Source: Roridomyces roridus (Eukaryota > Basidiomycota > Agaricomycetes > Agaricales > Mycenaceae). From it: DNA of 64,000 bases. The translations under genes and the position numbers were made by a program. The DNA is taken from positions 3,286,001-3,350,000 of the forward strand of contig JARKIF010000003.1 of assembly GCA_029378245.1 (NCBI GenBank), read 5' to 3'. The notes beneath the pieces were generated by a model. It saw only the letters and a program-made list of their open reading frames with translations, was not told the DNA's origin and did no database searches. Below are positions 50,780-61,591 of this stretch, one piece after another. How positions within the stretch are numbered: position 1 is the stretch's first letter; each line of letters opens with the position of its first letter.

Positions 50780-52517
50780 GTTGTCGGGGAGGGGGAGGGC
50801 TGGAAAGCTGTTACAACATCGGCAGACGTCCTTATAGTTCCCCTTGCAAAGGGAGTGGCATTCCGTAGCACCGGGGTGGCCCGGCCGATCGTCTCCGAAT
50901 GTCTTAGGCGAAAAACAGGGTCGGCAAAGCGTGGGGATGGAAGCAAGAAGCAAGCAAGAATCTACTTGACAACATGAGAAGGAAACGCTAGAATAGGGGC
51001 AATTCTTGATTGGTTCCCTACCTATGAAACGCCCGCTGCATGCGAGTTGTCCCCGTCATTCAGGATGCCCAAGCACTGAGACGGAGCGGCGTTTCGTTGT
51101 CCGACTCTCTTCCTCTGTCCACACCACATGTCAGGAGCTGCAATGCCAAGCCTACGGAAGCGACTGTCCACGATTCGCGCTATGAGACGTCAGAAAGGCC
51201 CTTGTATGACTGCTTGTTCCTCTCTCACCGATTTGCGGATCAAGAGCACGCGATTGGCACGGCGGCGGTAGCAGTAGGTTGCTTGTCAAGTGCGTGCCGA
51301 AAGGTGCCGTGGTACAAAGATCACCGGGCGAACCAAAAATTCCTCAAACCCAGGAACGTGACGTGGTTCGGCCGCGATGGATGGACAAGAAAGAAGCATC
51401 GAACTATGTGTGCACGTACGTATGGTTCCTGGTATTTTTTGGGTATTGTTTTATCTTTGCGGGGAATTCCGCGTTGACTTGGCGCAGAAACTATGACGAC
51501 AAAAAGGAAGATGCTACTGGTTTACTGAGCTCGATCAGAATCAGAAAGAGAAACAGTGAAAATGGGGATGCGCACGCGAGATAGAAGAAGGGCCGGTAGA
51601 AATTCTGTGCGTTCCAAAAGGTCCAAACTATAAAACGAGGTACAAACAGAATTGACTCGGCACCAGTCGGCACCCCAGCACAACTTCACAATTGTGCACG
51701 TCGCTTCAAAGGCTTGGAAGGGGAAGAGAAGACGGAAAGAGAACCCTGAAGATTTAGTAGAGTTCCTGGGATGATTACCGAGGATTAGCGTGGCGCTTGT
51801 CAAGAAGGAAATCAATAGAAGTAGATTCACCATGTGTCGAAATCGGAAGGTTGGCCGTAAGCTGCCGTAAGTCGGAAGGTGGTTCTATAGACAGGTCTAG
51901 CCTGCGGCACAGTGCGGCCCGGTGCTGACCAACTTGAAACAATTTCGTCGAGCGGCTCGCCCACAGATCCGCCCACGGCCGACCTCCGCCGAGCTGATAT
52001 CAGGCAGGGTCGCATCGATGCGTAGTTGTACAATTGCAGGGATTTGATTTCTGAACCGACAACAAGGCAGCAGAACCAAGTCCGGATCAGAGTCACAAGG
52101 TTTTCAAACTCCGTCGAAGTCGGAGATCGTCGAGTTAATCAGTGCCTGGGCCCTGAAAAGACTCACTTTGACCCCAAACGCGTTACGCGGCAAACTGTGA
52201 CGATTTCCGACTGTGACATGTCCAGTTTGGGTCCAGCCCAGAACAAGGAGACGGCGAGGAATATGGTGCGGACGATGATCGCAGTGGGATTACAGCAGTG
52301 TAGACGATGAAGAAGGGGAGGAAACCAGACCACACTCCAATCGAGCTGTGGAAATTTCTCCGTCAGATTACAGTACTAGTCGATGCCGGATTGTAACTTC
52401 ACAGAGTAGAAAGAAACGGTGAGGTAGCCCATAGGAGGCCAGCGAGGGTAGCTCAGTTCAATCCAGTCGGTTCTCTTCAAGTCGCATCCAGCTTGGGCGT
52501 TTATAAGTCTAAGCGCA
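50780..52517. other. No supported gene
   Basis: A minus-strand ORF at 51522-51833 begins with a signal-like stretch (MVNLLLLISFLTSATLIL), and short hydrophobic reading frames occur at 52100-52440. No joined model holds up. Otherwise nothing was recognised. Confidence 0.4.
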
Positions 52518-52853
52518 ATGGGCGGAATTGCACGCTTCATAGGGTGAGAGGGAGGAAATCCATGTGGAGAGTTGAGTCTGGACTTTTAGGGCTCACTGGG
52601 ATCGCCAGCAAGAGACATCCATCGGAAGACAGTGGTGGTGACGAAAAGAGAGGAGGTGGTGTCACGTGCTCGATTGATTCGCATCAGCTGAGTCGTGTCT
52701 TTGTCTCGGACCACCACCGACTCGAAACGCCGTGGCACTCGCGCGCTCTACTCTACGGGCGACCTGGCCACCGAGACCGACGTGTCCGAAGACGCCTGCA
52801 AGGACAAGTTTGCAGAACTCGCGGAATGGGGTCTGGGACTAGGAACTAAATGA
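52518..52853 (+). CDS. Possible small spliced protein
   Basis: An ATG at 52518 (MGGIARFIG) is followed by a GTGAGA donor. A convincing terminal frame, RALYSTGDLATETDVSEDAC, then KDKFAELAEWGLGLGTK, ends at the TGA 52851-52853. The middle exon borders are uncertain. The acidic, Ala-rich tail looks like real protein sequence but no family is recognised. Confidence 0.3.
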
Positions 52854-53065
52854 TGAATTGAAAGTTTCTGCGTGCGCTGTCCCAGCCTCTGTCTGGACTG
52901 TCTCGCTCTGTTTCTCCAATGAATATGGTGAATCCAACACAAAGGTCTTCTTCAATTCATCATTGACTCGGAATACAGTTCAGCGCCCTGATCGGCGATC
53001 ACTCTCTTCAGTCTTGACCTTGGGCAAGCTTGAGGCCTCCTCTGTCTCACCCCACCCTGACCACC

Positions 53066-54905
53066 ATGCCATCCGTAGCCGTCATCGGCGCAGGGGCCGC
53101 CGGCCTCCTCACCACACACACACTCTCCAACGACGGCTTCGACGTCCAGCTGATCACCCGAGACGCCAGCCCCGGTGGGACGTGGACCAAAGACCGAGTC
53201 TACCCTGGGCTGTACGTCAACAACGTCCACGGCGAGTACAGGTTCTCCGCACACCAGATGGTTGTACCTCCCAACGCTGTCAAGACGGGCGGTCGGCTGT
53301 CGGGGTGTGATATGCGAGATTATATGGTACAATTCGCGGATAGGTTTCTGGCGGGGAAGATCGTCTTTGATACAGAGGTACTAAACGTCCGCCGCGAGGC
53401 TGAGGGTTCCGAGGGCTGGGTTATATCTGCTCGGAATTTAGGGACGGAGGAAGACACGACGCTGCGTTTCTCCAAGATTGTGCTGTGCACTGGGGTGAGT
53501 GGGATTTGTTTTTTCGCTCGGACGGAATAACGGAGCTTTGAGACAGAGATCCAGCAAACCAAAGATCCCCGAGTATCTTTCGTCTGGCTTTCAAGGTCCC
53601 ACCATCCATTCTGCGCATTTCGCTGCAAGGCGGGAAGAGATTCTGTCCACCCCTGGCTCGATCGTCGTTGTAGGCGGAGGAAAGTCTGCACAGGAGTACG
53701 TGGATCCACTCTATTTATACTGTTTGAAATTGACGAGACAGTATCTGCGCGAACCTCGCCAACGAGGGCCGCGAAGTGACTGTCGTGTTTGAGAAGGTGG
53801 ATGCATTTAGTGCGGGGACGACCCCTCTACCGAATTTCATTCGCAAAAGCCGGTGCGTCGCCTTTTGCTTTCTCTGTTCGTCTTTCTAACTCAAATTTCA
53901 GCTTGCTGTCGCTTCTTTCCCCGCACATTCAGTTGCGCACGAGGCTTGAGTATGGTGTTGATTTTGTGGATACTGTCGCTGAGCTTTACCAGACGATTCC
54001 TGCATACGAGCTGGATCGGAAGCAAACTGGTTCATGGGATTTGGAACGCTGTTACGGCCAGCTCTGTGAGTCTGCCTCCCAACAAATATCAAACCCACTT
54101 ACGCCTCTTCTTACAGTTCAAATCAATGGGCATACCACCGGACTCGCCTCTTCGTCTAACGGCTTCATCGTTCTGGAGCATCCGCGTCAACGACGAGGGC
54201 GTCGTCCGAGAGAACGGGTTCCATCGCCTTGTTAACAGCGGGGCGATCAAAGTCGTCGCGCCCGCACGGGCAACGGGGGTACAGCGCTGACGGTCGCTCC
54301 GTCGAGCTCAGTACCGGCCAGTCGATCAAAGCCGACCTCGTCATCTTGGCAACTGGATATACGTCCTCTTGGGACGACATTTTCGACGGTGGGTTCTGAG
54401 TGAATGATTTTGCGATGCAGCTGATAAGTTGAGTTTAGAAAAGACTGCGAATGAGCTCGGGTTATATCGGCACATGCCCGCTCACGAATGGGAGGAGGAC
54501 TGGAAAGACTACAAGACGCTGGCGAATCCCCCGCCTATGCACCCGGAGAACACCAATTGCAACTGGTCGTCTTCGATCTACAAGGGGATCATCCCAGCGA
54601 GGAACTTGTCACGCAGGGACTTTGCAATCAACGGCGCGGTCGTGAGATTCAAATAATTCTCCTGCACTCCGTTAAGTTTATTCAACACTCCCGGGTACTT
54701 TAGCTCAGCACCAACGTCGGATACACGTGGGAAGTCGCCGCGCATTGGATTTCTTCGTATTTCCTGGGTGACGAGATGAAGCTCCCCGCGAATCCTGAAG
54801 AAGCGTTGAAACGCGCCGAGCGGGATTCGATGTGGCTCCGTCGACGACATCCTGAGCTTGATTCGTTGGGAAACGAAGCGTTTACTGTGAAACGCAGGCT
54901 CTGCA
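53066..54905 (+). pseudogene. Flavin-containing monooxygenase, frameshifted and 3'-truncated
   Basis: The N terminus MPSVAVIGAGAAGLLTTHTL holds the FAD GxGxxG motif, and the NADPH site VVVGGGKSAQ follows near 53680. The body (for example SFWSIRVNDEGVV and LVILATGYTSSWDDIF) has the FMO order, with ATGY near 54353. Many 50-nt introns join in phase up to about 54060. Two problems follow: the exon starting at the acceptor near 54116 continues in the wrong phase for FKSMGIPPDSPLR, and at the G5 run 54275-54279 one G too many puts the frame into a stop. After HPELDSLGNEAFTVKR the sequence runs into repeat and Copia LTR-like DNA, so the C terminus appears lost. FMOs oxygenate soft nucleophiles or act as Baeyer-Villiger enzymes. 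Assembly errors could explain the two single-base problems but not the Copia junction. Confidence 0.7.
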
Positions 54906-54980
54906 CTGCGGTCGAGCGTAAGTCGATAAGATTAGTCGAGACTACTTTTACTTACCTGCGGTCGAGCGTAAGTCGATAAG
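54906..54980 (+). repeat. 50-bp tandem duplication at gene/Copia junction
   Basis: ctgcggtcgagcgtaagtcg, followed by ataag, occurs at 54906-54930 and again at 54956-54980, separated by 25 bp. It lies where the monooxygenase frame meets the Copia-derived sequence. Confidence 0.7.
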
Positions 54981-55048
54981 ACCCACGTGACGACCACAGG
55001 TAACTATGTAATGCGTATTTCTAGTGAGTTAATGGACTACTTTTAACA
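54907..55048 (-). repeat. Probable Copia LTR remnant
   Basis: On the minus strand a polypurine tract (AGGGGGGAG, 55049-55057) immediately follows the Copia stop region and is followed by TGTTAAAAGTAG at 55048, a typical TG start of an LTR. The outer LTR limit is uncertain because of the tandem duplication, and the other LTR lies outside the window or is deleted. Confidence 0.45.
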
Positions 55049-55308
55049 CTCCCCCCTAACGAGATGGAACATACGCGTTAAGAGATACCCATCATTTGAC
55101 GGAATTCTTCCACCTTGACTCGTCCCAGCGATTTTGTGAGAAGGTCGGCGGGCATTTCGACGCCGGGGAGATGAACAATACGGATGATTCCACGCTCAAC
55201 AGCTTCCCGTAGCCAGTAGAAACGGAGGTCAAGGTGCTTCATGCGTCCATGGTGTTCCGGGTTTTTCGCGACAGCGATTGCCGACTGGTTGTCGACGTAG
55301 AGAGTAGA

Positions 55309-56051
55309 CACGGCGGATAAATCCCTGTCATTTGGCCGATGAAAACTCCTGTCATTTGCCCACCTACCGGGGCTGTCATTTGGCTCCCCACTTAGCCGAG
55401 CTCTTTGTTCCACTGTTTGAGTATCTGCTGGGCCAAAGCTCAAGTGCCTCAAGGCAGCCTCGTGGCTTGCAAAGACATGAATTTCTGAAAGAATAGCTCC
55501 GGTACCAGACGGCTTTTAATGTGCCGGACTCCGGTCTATCATATATGCTAGTTCTGCCGGTACACGGCCCATGCTTGCCGGGTAAATCAACCCATGTCAG
55601 AGCCCTGGGTCACACAAAGGGCCCTGATCCGACGCCATAGCTCTTTCAGTTCGAGTCGTCTTCGTTGATTTTTTGCTGATTTGAACCTCGGCAAGGCATC
55701 TGCAGCACAATTCAACCATAATGTTCACGCAGGCAATGCCCGTTCAGTTATCTGTCCTTGGTATGATGGCCAACATACAGGTATTCAAACAGAACAAGCG
55801 AATACTTTGGTTGATTCAACATGTCCTACATCCCGGCTGCCCGCGGCTCGATGAGCTCAAATACTTGTGTAACCGGACTTCAAAGGAAAAAGAATGGTGT
55901 TAAGGCCACGAGGCAGCCTCGTGGCATCCGTTGGAGGCCCAAGCAAAGGGTTTGCCGAGAGGACAAAGGAGACTCAGCCAAATGACAGACCCATGACAAA
56001 CCAAATGTCAACCGAGTGACTTTGGCAGATGACAAGCTTTTATCCGCCGTG
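55309..56051. mobile_element. 743-bp CACTA-like non-autonomous element
   Basis: The ends share the 13-bp inverted repeat CACGGCGGATAAA and are flanked by AGA (55306-55308 and 56052-56054). TGTCATTTG occurs three times close to the left end, and inverted relatives (CAAATGACA, CAAATGTCA) occur at the right end, like CACTA subterminal transposase-binding repeats. It interrupts the Copia RNase H frame, which becomes continuous again (DKPS then TLYVDNQS) when the element is ignored. No ORF of transposase size. Confidence 0.8.
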
Positions 56052-57087
56052 AGACGGCTTGTCCACCGTGTACCCGAACTCTTGGAAAAGATTGCGGAGG
56101 TACATGATCTCCATGCCCGCCGAGCACGCCGCGACATATTCTGCCTCAGTAGTCGACAGAGTAACGATCGTCTGCAAGCGGCTCGACCAACTGACGGCAC
56201 CGGTTCCGATCTTGACGACCATCCCAGAAGTAGACCGCCCGTTGTCTGGATTTCCTCCGTGGTCCGCATCCGAGTAAGTGGTGAACATGTCGTCAGTCGG
56301 AGAATTTGCCGGTGAGTAAGTGAGTTTCATGTCGAGGGTACCCTTCAGGTAGCGCAGGAGATGTTTGAGAGCCCTCCAGTGGATCGGACCTGGGTTGGCG
56401 TTGAAACGGCATAGAACGCTGATGGTCTGTGCGACGTCGGCGCGGGTGACATTTGCGAGGTAAGTCAGTGCCCCGGTAGCATTCGCGTAGGGCTTATCCT
56501 GCATGTATGCAATGTCCTCCGGAGTTGTTGCGCACATGGACTCGGAAAGCTTCACGGCGGGGTCCATTGGCGTACGGTAGGCCTAAAGGTCGAGGTTCAC
56601 GTTTCAGATCAGTCAGCCGTCAGACTGACATCGGCTAGGTCGGGTTTACTCGGCGATTGCGCTCTCTTGCTTCCCCAATACTAGGGACACCTAGGGACAC
56701 CTGCGGATCCGTCTCTTCTCGCTCCTTCCTCGACAAGCAGGAATATCACCCGTGCTTGATGCTAGATCAAGACACGACGCAGGTCGGACCCTCGGAAGAA
56801 ACCTCAGGCCTCAACTTCCGCGGCGGCCCGCCTCGGCGGCATCGAAATTGTCCCCGCCGAGTGCGCTGACGGGGCGAAAAATGAAGGTGTCTCACACTTC
56901 GGTGTTCGGTGTAGTTTCTTGCAATATACACACGGTCTGCATATTTTTCTCACCTCAATCCCGGGCAAGCGCAAATCACAGTCATATAAGTTTTGAGGGA
57001 ATTTGGCCATGACAAACTATAAGAACTCAAATTAAAAAGTAGTACTATGTATAACTGAATCAATGTGAGCTGTTCTATTTCTCTCCC

Positions 57088-59455
57088 TAGTCAGATTCGT
57101 CGGCACTGTCCTCCACATCAGACTCGGGGTGAAGATTCGTGAGACCCAAGTCACGACAGCGTCTGGAGCACGCGTGCTGCTCGACAAACTTATTAATACC
57201 ATCTTGGCCATTGTCGCCGACACCAGAGGCACTGCAGAAAGCATTCAGAGTCCAAACTGCTGAGGAACAAATTCACATACCCGCCGGAGGTGTGCGTCAT
57301 GAGGTCAAACAAAACCTGTGAGGCTTGACCGTTTGCGATGACAGCCTTCGTAGCTGAGAACGGTAGATGAGGACGGCATGATTTTGGTTAGTGATTGGCC
57401 TACTTTGAATATCGGCAAGAACAGTGGACTCAGCGCTGTTCTGGAAGATGTAGTGAGCGAAACAATTAAGAATATTGCCGAGTTTGCTGTTTGAATGGTT
57501 TGGGTGTTCGTCGGTTCCACTCCACTTGACTACATGTCCCGGGCGGAAGGGCTCTGCCAGCCAGACCATGTGCGACGCTGCAGCCACGGCTTCCTCAGAG
57601 GTATACCCAGAAGCCTCGCACGGCGCGTCATTTGCCTGGCCAGGCACTTCCACCATGAGAGTGCAGTCAGTGACAGACAGATCTGGATGGAAAATTAATA
57701 CCGAGTTGTTCTAGAGCTCGAGTTTGGGAAAGGAATCAGAATTACCATCACCAATGTCCACTTGGCGCTCCTCTGCCAGCGCTTTGAACTCGGTGAGATA
57801 AGTGACCACCTCAAGGAGACGTTCCGCCTCCTTCTGCGTCTCACACGCGTTCTCGTCCAAAGTGACTCGGTCCCGGCCTCGGCCAACGTTGGAGAATCTC
57901 TTCATGGCGAGGACGGTGCCATGATAGAAACCCTGTCGCTGCAATATGCATATCGAAGGAAAATAAACTTGGGAGAGATCCGAACCTTGTACACATTTTG
58001 TGATGCCCCCTGCGCGACAAGCTCCTTCCCAATCTGACACTTCTCGAACACCGTATCTGCATCATTGAGATTCGGCCACAAGGTCTGGATGACGGCCTCA
58101 TCGGTGTTGAGTTCAACAGTTGCCAATGCAACAGAGACAGTAGTAAAAGTGCCTGCAGGGCGAATAATAGACTTGAGGGGCGCTATCTTGGATGGAAGTG
58201 CTGAGAGAAGAGGTCAACATGGGAACATGGTTACAAGTAAAATGGGACGCACGGCTGGCACGAGACTTCTTCGTTGGCCCGCTGTCTGCCTCGCCATCCA
58301 AAGTGCGCTTCAATAGCTTCTTCTGGTCGGCAAGTGGCAGCATGAAGGGAGGCGGCGCGCATTTGAAGTGATCAACAAACTGGACAAATTTTAGTGTGAG
58401 TTCGGGGGCAGAAACTGATAGACAGTACTTGCCTCCTGGAGCCGGAATCGAACTTCAATGTAAACGTAGGTCCCTTTAAGCTTGACGTCGATGGGAGTAG
58501 AGAAACATTTCTCCCGCTGTGTATTGAACGTCGAGTTGTGCACGTCGAAAAATTCACCGATTGTTCCCAGCGTGCTGTTTGGTTCAAAGGTCAAGTTCTT
58601 GTGAAACCGGAATTTGAGATATTCCCTTGTCGATTGATCAGCAAGGCACGTAACCCTCGAGGGAGCTGGATACATACACGGTTATGCTCTCGTTGCAGTC
58701 TTTGTCCCAATCCGGTTTCCATCTCAAGAGAAGCGTCGCCATGACCTCTGTAAAAGAGCAGCAGTATTAATATGGGATTGCACTGAATCCAAAAAAACTC
58801 ACCATCAAATGGAGTTGATTCATCGAATTGTTGAGCAGACGATCCCAGCGCACCCGTTACGCTCGAACCGGGATGAACTGGAATCATAAAGACATAGATC
58901 TGACGGATGGCCGCGTGAGACATGGCTCCGTTGTGTGCAGCGGGTTTGTTGACAGAACCCTTCCGTTGCAACCGTTGGGCTGTAAGCTCTCTCATCTGGT
59001 CAGTGCGAGTCTCAAGGCGGTTCTCTTTCGGGATATTATGCAGCGGAATCCGGGGGGTAGCTGACCCTGATCCCACGGCCGTGCCATCGGAAGAACCATC
59101 TATATGACAAGGCACTTGAAGGTGAGTGCAAGGATGAGAGACAGAGGTCAGCGAGACACACTTTTGTCCTTGTTAAGTGCCATGTTGCACAGTCCACAGT
59201 AGACTCCGACAAGAAATTTGATGAGCGCGCTGCATCCCTGGCATTGTCTCGTTTGCTGCAAAGAGAATTAGTATTGTGCGGCAGGAAAGAAACAGGACAT
59301 ACAAGGATGTCTTGACGCTCCTGGTCGCTCGAGGACCTGCACAGCGCGGTACATTTGGAACAGAGACCGGGGGACGCCTTGGCTGGATAGAGCGCCCCGC
59401 AGCATTCCGTCGGGTTGTCTGGATTGGTGCAGATTTGAGTGTTGTCCTCGGCCAT
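57088..59455 (-). CDS. Alpha-kinase (MHCK/eEF2K family) inside transposon
   Basis: The start at 59455 gives MAEDNTQICTNPDNPTECCG and a Cys-rich N-terminal region with repeated CxxC pairs (CSKC, CQGC, CGLC), probably zinc-binding. A Ser/Gln-rich linker and a beta-rich segment (VKLKGTYVYIEVRFRLQE) follow. The kinase domain begins around CQIGKELVAQGASQNVYK. The ATP-binding Lys is in TVLAMKRF and the catalytic Asp in STVLADIQ. The C-terminal Gly-rich loop is GVGDNGQDGI, followed by a His/Cys motif (HACSRRC) of the alpha-kinase zinc site, and an acidic tail to the stop at 57088. About ten introns; phase is continuous at all junctions I followed except one near 58680, which is unresolved. Alpha-kinases phosphorylate Ser/Thr in targets such as elongation factor 2 or myosin heavy chain; the target here is unknown. 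Its position inside a TIR element makes it apparent cargo. Confidence 0.8.
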
Positions 59456-60031
59456 AAGTGTGAGCAGAAAGGAGTGGGTTTTGCAAGAGAATGTGGGGGC
59501 AAACAATGATATTGGACAACCAAGAGAATGTAGAAAGATATTTAAGCTCGGCTGCGGGGGGTGGGGTGGGTGTGGCGGTCACCGATTGTCGTTGGAGTCC
59601 TCAGCCATCAGAGTTTCCCCATGCACTAATGACGTCGAAACGGAGCTGTGAGCAGTCTAGAGTTGAGACGTCCAGGACGAACTGCAGGATGCAAATTCCG
59701 AGGGGGACAAAGCAGAGATGATGGTAGGCACGAAGAGACCGATCAACCCTGGTGGATCAAGTGCGGTCTTGATCTCAACTCTCACTTGTACACCACATCA
59801 AAACAACTCTTCGGCTACCTCTGGACGGTTCATGGGGCCACTGACGACAGAGAATATGCTCACCAGTGACACGAATGACGTGGATAGATCCCTCAGTACT
59901 ATGACCTCAACCACACCTCATCGTAGTCGTAGGACGCACTCAAAAACATCGGGTTGAAGTCAAGACTGCATCAATTTCTTCCCAATCAACCCACTGCCTC
60001 TCATTGAAATTCACCCACTCTCCTTTCTTTA
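59456..60031. promoter_or_regulatory. Divergent promoter region inside the transposon
   Basis: 576 bp separate the start codons of the minus-strand alpha-kinase and plus-strand transposase. It includes a G-rich stretch near 59552-59580. No clear TATA box was found for either gene. Both genes must be expressed from here or from the surrounding Copia DNA. Confidence 0.4.
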
Positions 60032-61591
60032 ATGCCAAATCCCGGTGGGAACAATGGCCATGACAATGGTGATCGTATGTCTTGTTTGCCCTCTCGTTCT
60101 TCAACTACTGGCTAATTCGCAAGTCTCTCAAGCCCCCGACGATCTCCCAGCTCTACTGCAAGGCTACGCTTCCAAGAAGGTTCCTCTCAAACGCCGGGTA
60201 GAGCAACTTAGGGAGAAGAACTACCACATCAGGTCTGAAGTTCTCGCTATGAACTTCCCTTTACTCGGCCTGAATAAAACTATCCCAGCCTCACCACTCT
60301 CAAAAAACTCAACAAACAGTACAGTATAATCTCGCCGAGACGCCCACCCCCTGAACATATTGCCACAACACTCATTGCGGCCGAGATGGCTCAGAATATT
60401 ACTGGTAGCAACAGTCCGAACACCATTCAACTGCGCGTTGCCCTCCAGACTGGCGTAGCTCTTCCTCGGTGTGTTTTCTCATTGTACATTATGTTGTTCA
60501 ACTCGTTGAATATGGCAGTGCTGTGGTGCGCGGTACCATGAAGGCTCTTGATCCTGAGGGTCCTTCTCGCAGGTTCCCGGCAAACGCCCGGTCAAGGACC
60601 GCTCCGTGATGACCGACAACGCCGTCTTCTATGAAATACATTTTGATGGGCACGAGAAGCTTAACTTCAAGGCCTTGGAGATGGGTCGGGCGGGAATTGA
60701 CATATACGGCGGGCGCTGCCACGGTAGCGGTCTCATTGCCCTTTGCGGGTTGTTCCCAACGCGAGATGTGGGGTCACCGTCGGTCATTTGTATCTGGACC
60801 TTGCTGAATCCTTTGGTTGTACGTGCTCTGGATTACCTCCTTTTTTCCCAATCATTATACCACTCTAGATATCCCGGTTCAAAATACCGTGGACGGGGGA
60901 ACCGAAACTCGCTACATGACTCAGTTGCACAAGGAGCAGCGGTGAGTCCCTATGTTCTCCCTTGTGGTCAACCTTACAGATGCTCAGTACACACTTTCTG
61001 CGTGGATTCACTCTTGAGGACGCCCCCGCCGTCGTTGCTTTGCCAAGCACGGACAACATTCCAATTGAGTCTCTCTGGAGCTATCTCCGCAACTTCAGTG
61101 GGCGAGATCTTAAGGCCGCCATCCTTCTTGGTAAAACTGAGAACTATATGAACGTCACGGACGACGTACACATGTGCGTTTATTTTTCCCTGCTGTTGTA
61201 CATGTCCTAACTGGGCATCTGGAGCCACCTCTTCCATTGGCTTTGGTCTCGGATCGTTCAGAATGCTGTTGATCTCTTTGTGGAGTACTGGAATACACAC
61301 AAGACTCGCAACCAACGCAACAAAGCCCTACCCTCGGGGGTGTCACCGCAGGACGTTTTTGACAAACCTCAAAACTTTGGCCTCGAGTTTGGAGGAATCG
61401 AAGTTGACCGCGAGTTTGTACGTGAGCTGCGGAAGACTCTACCCAAGTCCCGGGAGGAGTGCTACCGATGGGTTCCGGAGGAGTTTGAGGTGCAGGCAGT
61501 GGCGGCGTACGAGCACCTGGGAAGTCCAGCCTTGAGGATCACCGAGGGCTGGACAATCTTCTCTCGAATGCTTGCAATTTTGGAGGCATAG
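60032..61591 (+). pseudogene. DDE integrase-like transposase, two apparent frameshifts
   Basis: The start at 60032 gives MPNPGGNNGHDNGD. After an intron come PDDLPALLQGYASKKVPLKR and LKKLNKQYS. The catalytic core shows the expected order: Asp in IHFDGHEKLNFKAL (60645-60647), Asp in NTVDGGTETRYM (60892-60894) and Glu in NIPIESLWSYLRNF (61067-61069). The C-terminal part (VEYWNTHKTRNQRNKALPSG, then WTIFSRMLAILEA) ends at 61591. This is the abundant Agaricomycete family with an RVE/integrase-type core. Four introns join in phase. Two single-base shifts are needed: between RRFP and GKRP near 60575, and before RVVPNARCGV near 60740. This copy is therefore probably dead, or the consensus has errors. 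It is the likely mobiliser of the element, or of its relatives in trans. Confidence 0.7.

Noticed and set aside
51522..51833. Secreted-like ORF beginning MVNLLLLISFLTS
   Set aside because: A signal-like start alone is weak evidence. The putative intron would be only 33 nt and the downstream sequence has no family signature.
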